Counted from the stretch's first letter, positions 33,866 through 46,200 are shown. The stretch is DNA of 63,748 bases from an uncultured Aquimarina sp. (GCA_947498935.1 CANMMM010000023.1:1-63748), one strand, 5' to 3'. Notes: a model not told the origin generated them from the sequence alone. A program made the numbers and translations.

Positions 33866-35152
33866 ATGAAATATACGAGAAGTAGTGCATTATTTGCCGC
33901 AGCTCAAGAAGTAATACCTGGAGGAGTCAACTCTCCTGTAAGAGCATTTAAAGCCGTAGGCGGAGACCCTATTTTTGTAAAAGAAGCCAAAGGAGCGTAC
34001 TTATACGACGAGGATGGAAATACCCTCATAGATTATATCAATTCATGGGGGCCGATGATCCTAGGGCATGCCTACCCACCTGTAGTGAATGCAGTGGTAG
34101 AGAAAGCACAAAAAGGGACTAGTTTTGGGATGCCTACTGCTATCGAAACAGAAATTGCAGCCTTGGCGACCAAAATGGTACCGAACATCGATAAAATTCG
34201 GTTTGTAAACTCTGGGACAGAAGCCTGTATGAGTGCCGTACGATTGGCACGAGGCTACACACAAAAAGATAAGATCATCAAATTTGCAGGCTGTTATCAC
34301 GGGCATAGTGATTCCTTTCTAATCCAAGCAGGGAGTGGCGCCGTGACCTTCGGGAGTCCGAATAGCCCAGGAGTCACACAAGGTACAGCCCAAGATACAT
34401 TGCTAGCGCGCTATAACGACCTAGCGCATGTACAAGAGATTATAGCGTCTAATACAGATCAGATCGCTTGTATCATCATCGAACCAGTAGCAGGAAATAT
34501 GGGGTGTATCCCACCTGCACCAGGCTTCCTCGAAGGGCTCAGAACATTATGTGATACGCATGGGATTCTTTTGATCTTCGATGAGGTGATGACAGGATTT
34601 AGATTAGCCGCAGGAGGTGTACAGCAATTAGTAGGTGTCAATGCCGATATTGTGACCTTCGGAAAAGTAATCGGAGGGGGACTACCTGTAGGTGCGTTTG
34701 CAGCCCGTGCAGAAATCATGAATCACCTAGCTCCATTAGGACCTGTATATCAGGCAGGGACACTTAGTGGTAATCCACTAGCCATGGCAGCAGGTCTGGC
34801 TATGTTACAAGCCTTGGATGGCGAACCTGCGATCTTTCAGCGATTAGCAGATAAAACCGCCTACCTGCATGAAGGGATCGCTGCTGCATTAAACGCTAAA
34901 AATGTAGTACATACGATCAATAGAATTGGTTCTATGATTTCAGTACATTTTCACCAGAATCCAGTAGTCGATTTCGAAACCGCAGCCTTAGGAAATAATG
35001 ATACCTTTAAAAAATTCTTTCACGGCATGCTAGCAGAGGGGATTTATATAGCACCTAGTGCTTTCGAAACGTGGTTTATCACCGATGCATTGACCTATGA
35101 AGATTTAGATACTACGATTCAGGCAGTAGCTACAGTAGCAGCAAGTTTGTAA
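33866..35152 (+). CDS. hemL: glutamate-1-semialdehyde 2,1-aminomutase
   Basis: 428 residues, the normal family length. It converts glutamate-1-semialdehyde to 5-aminolevulinate in the C5 heme pathway with [19 protein letters not shown] at the N-terminus, [32 protein letters not shown] and the PLP-lysine loop [15 protein letters not shown] are all present. It ends the rightward four-gene run and is followed after 8 bp by repeat copy 5, then a strong bidirectional terminator. Confidence 0.97.
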   Translation: MKYTRSSALFAAAQEVIPGGVNSPVRAFKAVGGDPIFVKEAKGAYLYDEDGNTLIDYINSWGPMILGHAYPPVVNAVVEKAQKGTSFGMPTAIETEIAALATKMVPNIDKIRFVNSGTEACMSAVRLARGYTQKDKIIKFAGCYHGHSDSFLIQAGSGAVTFGSPNSPGVTQGTAQDTLLARYNDLAHVQEIIASNTDQIACIIIEPVAGNMGCIPPAPGFLEGLRTLCDTHGILLIFDEVMTGFRLAAGGVQQLVGVNADIVTFGKVIGGGLPVGAFAARAEIMNHLAPLGPVYQAGTLSGNPLAMAAGLAMLQALDGEPAIFQRLADKTAYLHEGIAAALNAKNVVHTINRIGSMISVHFHQNPVVDFETAALGNNDTFKKFFHGMLAEGIYIAPSAFETWFITDALTYEDLDTTIQAVATVAASL

Positions 35153-35160
35153 GTAGTATT

Positions 35161-35248
35161 AGGGCGTTCCCCAAGGGTCGGGCTATCCGCTGTATCTTTT
35201 TTGTTTTTTCAGAAAAACAAAAAAGGATGCCGCTCCTATCCCTAACGC
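35161..35248 (-). repeat. dispersed structured repeat, copy 5 (core type A)
   Basis: Begins AGGGCGTTCCCCAAGGG eight bases after the hemL stop and ends CTATCCCTAACGC. The apical hairpin here is TTTTTTGTTTTT-TCAG-AAAAACAAAAAA, different in sequence from copies 1 and 7 but still fully paired. Confidence 0.85.
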
Positions 35249-35300
35249 GGAATACCGTTTACAATATGAAGTAGTGTACACTTTTTACATCACTAAAAAA

Positions 35301-35330
35301 AGCCACGATTGTCTAGCAATCGTGGCTTTT
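35301..35330. terminator. bidirectional terminator between hemL and the metalloprotease gene
   Basis: Perfect 11-bp stem AGCCACGATTG with CAATCGTGGCT around TCTAG, preceded by A's and followed by T's, so it can act on both strands. The genes converge here. Confidence 0.85.
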
Positions 35331-35370
35331 ATGTTTGTAGTACTTCTTTACTTAGAAGTAGTTGGAGTCA

Positions 35371-37860
35371 TTATTTTTTAGGATCTAGTATTTGCTGAAT
35401 ACGCTTCTGTACATCCTCTAAATGATAGCGCGTCATGCTGTCGCCAGTTTTTCTAAGAGCAGCAGGGATACTGCCTTGTGTCCTGATCAGCATAGCACGT
35501 ACAATGGCTCTGATATCACTCTGAGACACATCTATCTTCGTACGTTTTATAAAACGTCTTTGTGGTTCAGGAAGTTTAGCCTGCTCTTTGGTCATTAGGG
35601 TGGCCAATTGTTCTAAATACGCACGTTGTAGATTACGACGGTACACATCGATCGTACGACCTGTCGGTAATTCACTCCATAATCCTTTGCGCAGTGCATC
35701 CATCATGTCTAACAATCCATACGCAGTACTACCGTTTAGCGCTTCGTTTTCTATCAATCGAGCCATTTTACTAGGGTTAAGGACACTTTTTAGGATAAAT
35801 TCTTGTAACCCACGGATGCGTTCTACACTACCAGCCGACGCTACTTTATCAAAAATAGTTGTGTCCAATAACCATGTAGGAGTCGTAAACAGTTGCTGCT
35901 GTATAAAATCCATGGCTGCACGCTGTTTCTCTGTAGTCACATGTGTATATACTGCTCCTTTTTGGTCATAGGTTTTATAGTTTTCGTATACCCCGCCAAT
36001 ATTCGCCGCTACATGCCCCATGTATCGACCATATTGTATCAAAACCTGCTGGTACATAGCATTTAAGTCACTGTAATCCTTACCGTCCTCTGCTGTCCAT
36101 TTAATTAGGTTTGGTACGATACGTTTTAGATTCGCAATACCATATGTACTCGCTACTACAGCATCGTCTCCTAGATCTTCTGTCTGTGAACTAGGATCGA
36201 TGACATGGAATTGTTGTTTTCCGAATCGATACATAGGATCTCCCGCATGTTTTAGAATCCATTGGTCTAGTATAGGTTTTTCCTCTTTGGCCGTAGTATT
36301 TAAAATAGGTCGATACCCCCATCGAATAGAATACTTGTCATATACTCCGATATTAGGCATCAGGGATACATCTCCATCACCAGGCTGTGCTACATAATTA
36401 AAGCGTGCATAATCCATAATAGAAGGTGCTGTACCATATTTTTTAGTGAATTCTGGGTCACGTAATGAAGCTACTGTATGAGCGGCACTACTTCCCATAT
36501 TATGAGGTAGTCCTAAGGTGTGCCCTACTTCATGTGCAGCTACAAAACGAATGAGACGTCCCATTACTTCATCCTTAAAAGCTACACTTTGTGCTTCGGG
36601 ATTAATAGCTGCTGTTTGTATAAAGAACCAATTGCGTAATAAGGTCATTACATTATGGTACCAATTGATATCACTTTCTAGAATTTCACCAGACCTCGGA
36701 TCACTTACATGTGGCCCATTGGCATTGGGGATTGGAGAAGCTAAGTAGCGTACTACAGAATAGCGTACATCTTCTGGACTCCAATCAGGGTCTTCCTCTA
36801 CAGTAGGAGGGTCTTTGGCGATAATAGCATCTTTAAAACCAGCGGTTTCAAAAGCGACTTGCCAATCCTCAATCCCTTGCTTGAGATATTTTCTCCACTG
36901 TTTAGGCGTGGCGCGATCTATGTAATAGACAATTTGTTTTTTGGGTACGACGAGTTCTCCTCTTTCGAATTTTTCGATATCTTCTTCGCGTACTTCGAGT
37001 CGCCAGCGGTCTAGATACCGTACAGTTGTACTTTTTTGATCTTCGAGTCCGTAGTCAACCTGTCCACGTGCAAACCACCCCACGCGCTGATCAAAATAAC
37101 GACGTTTCATAGGGGTTTTAGGAAGCAGAATCATAGAATTACTAATCGCAAGTGTAATCGTACCTGTACTACTATTAGACGGAGGAGCACCAGCACTATA
37201 CGTTTTGATATGTCGGGTTTCGATATTTAGAGGATAACTACGGATTGTATCGATGTACGATAATTTTTTCTCTAATTTGGTGATCTTATACTGCTTTCGT
37301 TTAGCAATCGGAAACCCTAGCGCTTTTACATCGGTAGCAAATAAATCTGTGACATCGATCACGGTAGCCTGCGTGGTCGAATCTTTGTGAAATGCTTTGA
37401 TCGGAAAACTATATAGAATAGGCTCGAAATTAGAATTCTCTACAGCTTCATGAATAGGTAGCGAATCTGCTGCAAATACTTGGTGTGATACCAAACGTAG
37501 TAATACTTGCTTGTTTCTTTTTTGCCAACGCAATACATGGGTGTGTTGCTTACCTCCTCCAAAGCCAATTCCTGAGGCGGTTTTGGCAATTCGAGTGACC
37601 ATGAGCATCTCTCTGTTGAATAAAGAGTCTGGTATTTCGTAATAGTATGCATCTTTTAACTGATGTACCGTAAAGAGTCCTTGATCTGTTGTAGCTGCTT
37701 TGGTAATCACCTTTTCATAAGGTTGAATCGCGTTTTTGTCTTTGGGGGCAGTGGCAGCTTTTGCAGCTCCGCCCTTGGATGTTTTCTTAGGGTTTAACAT
37801 CGCACAACTCGTAAGCATCGTAGCTGCGAGTAATGTGCTGAATAGGTATGTTATACGCAT
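35371..37860 (-). CDS. zinc-dependent metalloprotease lipoprotein (DUF5117/DUF5118 type)
   Basis: 829 residues with a lipobox (TMLTSC). A long N-terminal region (TDQGLFTVHQLKDAYYYEIPDSLFNREMLMVTRIA, in parts) matches DUF5118/DUF5117. The zinc site HEVGHTLGLPHN lies at about residues 443-454 and is of the metzincin form HExxHxxGxxH. A C-terminal domain (about 600-829) completes the architecture common in Bacteroidota envelope proteases. Substrates are unknown. It is a single leftward gene ending at a bidirectional terminator. Confidence 0.92.
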   Translation of the reverse strand: MRITYLFSTLLAATMLTSCAMLNPKKTSKGGAAKAATAPKDKNAIQPYEKVITKAATTDQGLFTVHQLKDAYYYEIPDSLFNREMLMVTRIAKTASGIGFGGGKQHTHVLRWQKRNKQVLLRLVSHQVFAADSLPIHEAVENSNFEPILYSFPIKAFHKDSTTQATVIDVTDLFATDVKALGFPIAKRKQYKITKLEKKLSYIDTIRSYPLNIETRHIKTYSAGAPPSNSSTGTITLAISNSMILLPKTPMKRRYFDQRVGWFARGQVDYGLEDQKSTTVRYLDRWRLEVREEDIEKFERGELVVPKKQIVYYIDRATPKQWRKYLKQGIEDWQVAFETAGFKDAIIAKDPPTVEEDPDWSPEDVRYSVVRYLASPIPNANGPHVSDPRSGEILESDINWYHNVMTLLRNWFFIQTAAINPEAQSVAFKDEVMGRLIRFVAAHEVGHTLGLPHNMGSSAAHTVASLRDPEFTKKYGTAPSIMDYARFNYVAQPGDGDVSLMPNIGVYDKYSIRWGYRPILNTTAKEEKPILDQWILKHAGDPMYRFGKQQFHVIDPSSQTEDLGDDAVVASTYGIANLKRIVPNLIKWTAEDGKDYSDLNAMYQQVLIQYGRYMGHVAANIGGVYENYKTYDQKGAVYTHVTTEKQRAAMDFIQQQLFTTPTWLLDTTIFDKVASAGSVERIRGLQEFILKSVLNPSKMARLIENEALNGSTAYGLLDMMDALRKGLWSELPTGRTIDVYRRNLQRAYLEQLATLMTKEQAKLPEPQRRFIKRTKIDVSQSDIRAIVRAMLIRTQGSIPAALRKTGDSMTRYHLEDVQKRIQQILDPKK

Positions 37861-38141
37861 AGTTGAGTAATTTTTAAGCGTTCGAAGGTAGTGAAATATC
37901 TAAGCGATTGCTGTGAAAAGGAAGTTAAACCCGTTTTGTGCCATAGTACTTCGTTATGAGAGGTATAAGAGTAATACCACCTCATGTTAGCATAACACTG
38001 ATTGGTTAGACTTAGAAATAGAACAGAGCGTGTCAGGTATTTCAGCAGTTTTAAGCCGTACTAGAGTTTTTATAGCATAAAATAGGTTAGTTTCTGTTAA
38101 TTAGGGTGGTAGTGGTAAGTATTGGTGCCTGCAAGACTTTT
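37861..38141. other. intergenic region, no gene seen
   Basis: About 280 bp upstream of the metalloprotease gene. It is AT-rich and carries CGAAGGTA close to the metalloprotease start, which is one base off the inverse of TAnnTTTG. No credible ORF or repeat. Confidence 0.4.
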
Positions 38142-38166
38142 AAAAAAAAGAAAGCTCAGCTTTTAT
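38142..38166 (-). terminator. candidate terminator after the CarboxypepD_reg-like gene
   Basis: Short stem AAAGC-TCA-GCTTT adjacent to the stop codon, with a run of eight A on the plus strand giving a U-run on the transcript. The stem is short, so strength is doubtful. Confidence 0.4.
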
Positions 38167-38940
38167 TTATTCTGGATCGGTAGTGTATAAGGCGCGGAAA
38201 GACTTGCGACATTGTATAAGGAAATCCAGTTGTTTTAAAGGGTCATATAGCGTATCTATTTCTTTTTGATCACGTACATATGCCATAAAATCATACAATG
38301 ATGTTTCGGATATTTGTAATTGACGGGTCATAAAATCTTCGGAATACAGCTCAAAAATATCATTTCGGACACGCTTCTTTGTTTTTCGTTGTGTACGTTT
38401 TTTAGAAAATAGCCCCATAAGTTCGATGAGATCAATAGTTAAACTTGTTAGGCTATTATCATTTAGCATCAGGTTTTCAACAGGCGATTGTGCATCATCA
38501 GGCCATTCGATTTTTAATTTTTTGATTTGGGAGGCAGTATACAAGGGAAGATTATTTACAAAAGTAGGAATCTGTTTGATGTCAGACTCAAGGTTACCAG
38601 ATAAGGAATGTTCTGACAGTAAAACGGTTTCTAACTCATTTATAGACAACTCTAGTTCCACGATCCATAGTGCAGCATCCACATCTTTTTGGCTAACGAT
38701 ATGTTCTTTTCGTTGGTATTGAACAGCAGAGAAGACAATGGTATCTCCTGGTGTAGCTAGTATGGAAAAAAGTCCATTTTTGTCATTAATAGTGCCTTTG
38801 TGTTGGGTGCGGTTTATAATATTTATAGAAGTAGCAGGTAGGTCATCGAAAATGATTCGACCGTTTAGGATACTATTCTCTTGAGCGAATAGTGTTGTAC
38901 AGCTGATGATTGTACATAGGGCATATAGCATCTTTTTCAT
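38167..38940 (-). CDS. secreted CarboxypepD_reg-like domain protein
   Basis: 257 residues from the ATG at 38940 (the longer frame would need TTG). It has a signal peptide ending FAQ, then a CarboxypepD_reg-like beta-sandwich (about 25-110: LNGRIIFDDLPATSINIINRTQHKGTINDKNGLFSI, in parts) as in TonB-receptor plug extensions. The C-terminal half (about 125-257) is helical and basic, without a recognised domain. No barrel is present. It lies upstream on the same strand of nothing obvious and is separated from sprF by repeat copy 6. Confidence 0.75.
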   Translation of the reverse strand: MKKMLYALCTIISCTTLFAQENSILNGRIIFDDLPATSINIINRTQHKGTINDKNGLFSILATPGDTIVFSAVQYQRKEHIVSQKDVDAALWIVELELSINELETVLLSEHSLSGNLESDIKQIPTFVNNLPLYTASQIKKLKIEWPDDAQSPVENLMLNDNSLTSLTIDLIELMGLFSKKRTQRKTKKRVRNDIFELYSEDFMTRQLQISETSLYDFMAYVRDQKEIDTLYDPLKQLDFLIQCRKSFRALYTTDPE

Positions 38941-39157
38941 AAACAAGGACCTGTATTGACTGACTGATGAATGTAATATTTAGGTCACTTAAAAAGACTG
39001 CTCTCTATGTTCTTTGTTACATGTTGTAATAAGCCATTAATAGGGGGATTTCTCTATGTGGTTTACTAGATGTGTGATAGAGGAGTTTGTTTTTTTCTTT
39101 TTTTTGAAAAAAAGGAATGTTCTATGGATTCGTATTGCTTATTGTAAGATGAAATTT
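38941..39157. other. intergenic region, no gene seen
   Basis: Together with repeat copy 6 forms a gap of about 320 bp. It carries long T-runs but no recognisable promoter, terminator or ORF. Confidence 0.4.
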
Positions 39158-39248
39158 GCGTTAGGGATAGCAGTGGAAATCCCGCAGTACCGACCTTTAG
39201 GAGGGGCGAGGAATTGCAACGGATAGCCCGACCCTTGGGGAACGCCCT
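39158..39248 (+). repeat. dispersed structured repeat, copy 6 (core type B)
   Basis: GCGTTAGGGATAGCAG to CCTTGGGGAACGCCCT with the type B interior. Its right end lies 18 bases after the stop of the leftward SprF/PorP-like gene. Confidence 0.85.
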
Positions 39249-39266
39249 ACTTTATATAAACATAAA

Positions 39267-40208
39267 TTAAAAAAATCTGGGATAGAGAATACTGTCTTGT
39301 TTTTTGAAAATTTCTAGTCGCAAAAAGAACTCGTACGTACCTGCATTGAACTCGGTGTTTCCAAGTGATGTGGTCTCCCAATCATAGGCGAATCCTAATA
39401 GGATACCTCTAGAGAATTGAAAGCCTGCTTGTGCACTTAAGGCAGCACTGAGTCGGTAGGCTAGTCCGAGGGTAAACTTATCACGAATCAAGAGATTGGT
39501 AGAGATGTCGAATTGTACGGGGGCACCTGCTACGGCTTTGGTAAGAAGGGATGGTTTTAGTTTTAGGTTTTTGTTAATACCGAATACATATCCCATAATG
39601 TAGTAGATGGTTACACGTTCGGTGGCTAAAAAAGAGGAAGCAGTATTGCCAAGAGAGGTTTCGTCAAAATGTTTGGTTTCTAGTATGTTGGGGGCTGATA
39701 ATCCCATGTAGAATGATGGGGTGTAATAGTACATACCGATACCTATTGTAGGGGATAGCTTGTTATCTATATTAACATCTAAGAGTAGGTCTGAGGTGTG
39801 AAATTGATCTAATCGATCGAAGTTAACGTCTAGTAAGTGTACTCCTGCTTTGATCCCTAGAGCGAGTCGGTTTTTCTCAGAGGTTTTGAGCGTGTATGAA
39901 AAATTGAGGTCTGCTAAGGTTTCTTGAGAAGGACCTATTTTATCATTGATAATAGAAAGTCCTAGCCCTACTTTATTGGCAGCTCCTACAGGGGCATGTA
40001 GATTCAGGGACTGGGAAACGGGAGCTCCATCAATGCCTACCCACTGATTTCGATGAATGGCTGTAACGCTGATCACCTCTCTAGATCCTGCATATGCTGG
40101 ATTGACACTCATAGTGTTGTACATGTATTGGGTATATTGCGCATCTTGCTGCGCGTGTAAGCCTAGTAGTGGTAGTAGGATGATGAATAAAATGTGCTTT
40201 GTGTTCAT
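39267..40208 (-). CDS. SprF/PorP-family type IX secretion outer-membrane protein
   Basis: 313 residues from the ATG at 40208, with a signal peptide ending HAQQDAQ. The start of the mature part, YTQYMYNTMSVNPAYAGSREVISVTAIHRNQWVG (in parts), is the hallmark of the PorP/SprF family. It is a beta-barrel that anchors one specific giant T9SS substrate at the cell surface. Its gene lies 54 bp after the giant adhesin on the same strand, the usual partner arrangement. No second PorP-like gene is in the window. Confidence 0.95.
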   Translation of the reverse strand: MNTKHILFIILLPLLGLHAQQDAQYTQYMYNTMSVNPAYAGSREVISVTAIHRNQWVGIDGAPVSQSLNLHAPVGAANKVGLGLSIINDKIGPSQETLADLNFSYTLKTSEKNRLALGIKAGVHLLDVNFDRLDQFHTSDLLLDVNIDNKLSPTIGIGMYYYTPSFYMGLSAPNILETKHFDETSLGNTASSFLATERVTIYYIMGYVFGINKNLKLKPSLLTKAVAGAPVQFDISTNLLIRDKFTLGLAYRLSAALSAQAGFQFSRGILLGFAYDWETTSLGNTEFNAGTYEFFLRLEIFKKQDSILYPRFF

Positions 40209-40262
40209 GTATGTAAAGGGTGTCTTGTGTACTAAGTGAAACATCTAATCTGTGTGATGGTA

Positions 40263-43200
40263 CTATCGATTTAGATAGAGATAGCCTGTTCGGTTTTTGG
40301 TTTTTTGTTGTTTGTTTTTGTATTCGAGTATATAGAAATAGGTACCTACGGGAAGACGACGGTCTTCATTAACTGTGGCTCGTGCATTGGACATACCAGA
40401 AAAATATTGTTGTCGCTGTCCGTATCCTACTACTTGGTAGACGACCACTCCCCAACGGTTGTAAATCTTAAGGGTATTGTCTGGATACTGCTCTATGTTG
40501 CGAATGATAAATACATCGTTATTTCCATCTCCATTAGGGGTGACGGCATTGAATACTTGCAGTCCGTCTTCGACGGTATTGTCTCCGTTATTAGGGTCTA
40601 AGTAATCGGGTATCCCGTTGCCGTCTGAATCAAAGGCATCATCGGGCACCCCATCGCCATTAGGGTCTGGGTTTTCGTCTATTGTGAGCAATGCATCGTT
40701 ATCGTCATTATTATCTTGGTAGTCTGGAATAGCATCAGCATCGGTGTCTTGTAGGGTGTAGTTTGTTACTCCACTATCAGGATTGTCTTGTAGTATATCT
40801 GATATACCATCGAATCCGTATGGACCATCGAGCATTCCGTCTCCATCGCTATCGCTACCGGAATGTCCTGCTTCTATATAATCGTATACTCCATCGCCAT
40901 CTGCGTCTATATCTAGATGATCTGGAATCGTATCACCATCGGTATCGACTAGTGGATTGCCATTTTGTTCTACAGTGTCGATGATTCCATCATTATCATC
41001 GTCTTGATCCAGATAATTAGGGATGTCATCACCATCGGTATCCCAGTGGCTAAGGGTGGGGTCTTCTGGATCGCCATCTAGATCGGTGTCGATATTGGTA
41101 CGATCGTTCGGATCATCTGAGTCTTCTATGATGGTAATGGCGGTATTAGAAATGATAGCGGTTACATAGGCTGTATTGCTTACGAATTCACGGGTAAGAT
41201 CTTCTGGAAGGATATTGTTTTGCGCAGTGACTACAAATGTTTCTTGTGGGGCTAATTGTGCTATAGTAGTAACGCTGGTAAATGTAGCATAGGGGTCTCG
41301 GACTTGTATCTGCTCTAGCGATGTATTACTGGTGTTGGTAATCGTAATTGTGTAGTTGAGCGTATCTCCTATATGCGTATATGTGTCACGATCTACTGTT
41401 TTCTCTACACGCATGGTAGCTGTTTGTGGGGTCATGGTTACCGTAGGGTCGTCTGGATCACTGTCATTGTTGATGTCTATATTGGTAGGGTTGTTTGGAT
41501 CATCGGATTGATCACTGATGGTGATTCCGTTTGGATCTGTAGCAGTTACCGACGCACTGTTTACCACAAAGCCTGTTTCTAGGTCTTGTGTGGTAATGGT
41601 ATGACTGGCAGTAATTGTTCTCGTTTCTTGTGGGGCTAATGATGAAATGGTGGGGGGGGTAACACTGCCACTATCGGCATTGGTATCTGTAATGACGATG
41701 TTTTGTAAGTTGGTGTTTCCTGTATTGGTGAGGTGTAGGGTATAGGTAATGATTTCACCTGCTGTATCCCATAGCCCATCTGGTGCAGGATTGGCTATTT
41801 TGGTAAGGCTCATAGCTGCGTTTTGATGTATTGTAACTACTGTTGCATCATTAACAGGTGTAGTGTCTGGGTCATCGGATAAGAAAGTATGTGTGGTGCC
41901 ACAAGGGTCTATGGCGGTGCCAATCATCTGATTGATGACGAGTCCATTATCAATGTCATTTTGGGTGATGGTATGTGTTACTACTGCTGTAGCGGTACTA
42001 TTTGCTGCCAATATACTGAGCGTAGCAGGAATTAGACTGCCACTATCTGCATTGGGGTCTTGGAGTGTAATGTTTTGTAGGTCTTGATTGGTGGGATTGG
42101 TGAGCGTGATTTGATAGTGTATTTTTTCACCGACAGTGTCGTAGCTACCGTCTTTTGGAGGTAATGCTACTTTAGTAATTGCCATTGTTGCCGCTGGATA
42201 AATGGTGACGGTATAGGTATAGGTGCTACCAATGCATCCTTTTGCACTAGTAGGAGTAATCGTATAGGTGATGTCTCTTGCTACAGTAGCATTGTTGATA
42301 AGTACGTCTGTGATAACAGGATCGGTACTTACTGTAGTGGTGGCTCCTGTAATATCTGGGTGGCTAGTGGCATACCAACTAAAGGTGGTCTGTGGATCCT
42401 GAACATCATCGGATAGGATATGGTTAAGGGGCTCGATAGAGCAAGTACGATCTCCGGGTGGAGATGTGATTATCGGTTCTGGTAGTACTGTAACAATGAG
42501 TGTAAAGGGGGATAAAGTACATCCTTGCGCATTGATAGGAGTAATGCTATAGTGAACGTTTTGATCGATGCCTGATAGGTTTTGGATACGGTCTTCTATT
42601 AGTGTGCCATTGCTGCTACTTGCTCCGGTAGTATTTCCACTTTGTGTGACACTCCATTGAAATGTGGTATTAGGGATATTGGTCAATGTGGCTATATCAT
42701 AGGAGAATAACTGTGAACTACAACTGGTAGCTACTTGATCTGGAATGGTGATACTAGTTCCTAGGTTAATGATATATGTATAGGTATAGAGACTGGTGTT
42801 CCCTGCACAATCTGTGTAGGCAAAGAAGTATTTTTTTTCACCATCACATACAGGGTCATTATTTTCTGTAATGGTAGGGAGTAGTGTGTTTCCGCAGTAA
42901 TCGGTAACTGTTGGGGTAGGTGGTTGTACAGCGTCTGCTAATGTCGATACGCTAGTTGTTTGGTCAGCAGGTACTATGGGGGCTGTGGTGTTATCGATGG
43001 TGTAGGTGTAGGTATAGCTATTGGTATTTCCTGCACAATCTGTATACGTAATGGTATATATTTTTTCTCCTTGGCATGCTGGGGATGAGCTAGCAGCAAT
43101 AGTGGGAGTTAGTGTATTGCCACAGGTGTCTGTAACTGTAGCTGGTATAGGTTGTATGGCATCGCTACTACATGTTACGGTCTGCGTTTGATTCGTAGGT

Positions 43201-46200
43201 ACTATGGGTGCTGTGGTGTTATCGATGGTGTAGGTATAGGTATAGCTACTCGTATTCCCTGCACAGTCTGTATAGGCGATGGTATATGTTTTTTGCCCTT
43301 GGCATGTAGGAGCTATAGTCGTAGTGATCGTAGGGGTTAGTGTGTTGCCACAGGTGTCAACTACGGCAGGTGGTATGGGTTGTGTGGCATCATTGCTACA
43401 TGCTATAGTCTGTGTTTGATCTGTAGGTACTATAGGTGCTGTGGTATTATCGATGGTGTAGGTATAGTCGTAGCTACTAGCATTTCCTGCGCAATCTGTA
43501 TACGTAATAGTATATACTTTTTGTCCTTGGCATGAAGGAGCTGTCGTCTCTACGATTACTGGAGTGATATTGTTTCTACAAGCGTCGGTTACTGTTGCTG
43601 GCGTAGGTTGTATGGCATCGCTACTACATGCTACGGATTGTGTTTGGTTGGTAGGTACTGTGGGAGGAGTGGTGTTGATAATCGTATAGGTATAGGTATA
43701 ACTATCTGAGTTTCCTGTACAGTCGGTATAGGTGATGGTATATCTTTTTTCTCCTTGGCATGCAGATGCGATGGTTTCTGTGATGGATGGCGTGATATTA
43801 TTTCCACAAGCATCGGTTACAATGGCTGGTGTAGGTGGTACTGCATCGCTATTACAGCTTACCGTTTGTGTTTGATCTGCAGGTGCTACAGGAGGTGTAG
43901 AATTGGTAATGGTGTAACTATGGGTGTAGCTATTGGTGTTTCCTGCACAATCGGTATAGGTAATGGTGTATATTTTTTGCCCTAGACATGCGGTGTCTGC
44001 AGTAGCAGAAATACTAGGGGTAATGTTGTTTCCACAGGCATCGGTTACCGTTGCTGGTGTAGGTTGTATGGCATCACTACTGCATGCTACAGTTTGTGTT
44101 TGATCTGCAGGTACTATAGGTGATGTATCATTGTCTATGATATATGTGTGTGTGTAGCTAAAGGTGTTTTCTGCACAATCAGAATATAGAAAGGTATATG
44201 TTTTTTCTCCTTGACAACTAGGGTCTACACTGGCTATGATGGTAGGGGAGATATTATTTCCACAAGAGTCTGTTACAGGTGCAGGTATAGGGGGGACTGC
44301 TTGGTCAATACATTGTATGGTTTGTGTCTGATTTTGTGGTAGTGTGGGCATAAATACGATGTCTATCGTATATCCTATGGTATAACTATTGGTATTTCCT
44401 GCACAATCGGTATAGGTAAAGGTGTATGTTTTTATTCCTTCGCAGATAGGATTTGCATTTTCTGTCATGGTAGGTATGATCGTATTTCCACATGCATCAG
44501 TTACCGCTGCTGGAGTAGGTGTACTAATGTCGGTAATACATTGTACGGTGTTCATTTGGTCAGCAGGTACTATGGGTGCTGTGGTGTTATCGATGGTATA
44601 AGTATAGGTGTAGCTGCTGGTGTTTCCTGCACAATCGGTGTAGGTAATTGTATATATTTTGTCTCCCAGACAAGCAGGTGATGAGGTCTCTGTGATGGTA
44701 GGTGTAATGGTATTTCCGCAAGCATCGGTTACGATCGCAGGAGCGGGTTGTACCGCATCACTGCTACATGCTACGGTTTGTGTTTGATCTGCAGGCACTA
44801 TGGGAGCTGTGGTAGTCGTGATGTTATAAGTGTAGGTATAGCTACTGGTATTTCCTGCGCAGTCAGTATAGGCTATGGTGTATGTCTTTTGTCCCTGGCA
44901 AGAGGGTGCTGTGGTCTCTGTGATGGTAGGTATGATGTTATTTCCACAAGCGTCGGTTACAATTGCTGGTGTAGGGGCTACTACGTCGTTATTACACACG
45001 ATGGTTTGTGTTTGATCTGCTGGTACTAAGGGTGCTGTGGTGTTTTGGATGGTGTAGGTATAGGTGTAGTTATTGGTATTCCCTGCGCAATCTGTATAGG
45101 TGATTGTATATATTTTATCTCCTTGACAGGCAGGGTCTGTGTTTTCTGTAATCACGGGCGTGATGTTATTTCCACAAGCATCGGTTACAGTTTGTGGAGT
45201 AGGTTGTATGGCATCATCGATACAGCTTATGGTTTGTGTCTGATCTGTTGGAACAATGGGCACTGTGGTATTTTGAATGGTGTAAGTATAGGTATAACTG
45301 CTAGTGTTTCCTGCGCAATCTGTATAGGTGATCGTATATATTTTATCTCCTTGACAGGCAGGGTCTGTGTTTTCTGTAATCACGGGCGTGATGTTATTTC
45401 CACAAGCATCGGTTACAGTTTGTGGAGTAGGTTGTATGGCATCATCAATACAACTTACGGTTTGTGTCTGATCTGCTGGTACTAGGGGTGCTGTGGTATT
45501 TTGGATGGTGTAGGTATAGGTATAACTACTGGTGTTTCCTGCACAATCAGTATAGGTGATCGTATATATTTTATCTCCTTGACAGGCAGGGTCTGTGTTT
45601 TCTGTAATCACGGGTGTGATGTTATTTCCACAGGTATCGGTTACGATCGTGGGTGTTGGTGTTATGACATCATCGATACAGCTTACAGTTTGTGTCTGAT
45701 CTGCTGGTACAGTGGGCGCGATGGTGGTGTCTATGGTATAGGTGTAGGTGTAGCTACTGGTATTTCCTGCACAATCGGTATAGGTAAAGGTATATATTTT
45801 ATCTCCTTGGCAGGTAGGATCTGTGTTTTCTGTAATAGTAGGAATGATGTTATTACCACACACGTCGGTTACTGTAGGCGCAATAGGCATGATGGCTTGA
45901 TCAATACATTCTATTGTTTCGGATTGATTTACAGGCGTGCTTGGTAGTGTAGTTACACTAATTTCATAGGTGTAGGTGTATTCGCTTTGGTTTCCTGCAC
46001 AATCTGTATAGGTAAAGGTGTATATTTTTTGTCCTTGGCAAGTAGGATCATTGGAAGTCGTGATACTAGGTGTAATGTCATTGCCACAACTATCTGTTAC
46101 AACGGGAGCTGTTGGTTGTACAGCATCTATTAGACATTCTATGGTTTGCGTTTGATCTGCGGGTACAGCTGGAGGTGTGGTATTAATGATGTCGTAGGTA

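Noticed and set aside
45045..45947. Long frames antisense to the adhesin repeat (up to 148 residues)
   Set aside because: They repeat every 76 codons because they mirror the tandem coding array; composition is low-complexity.
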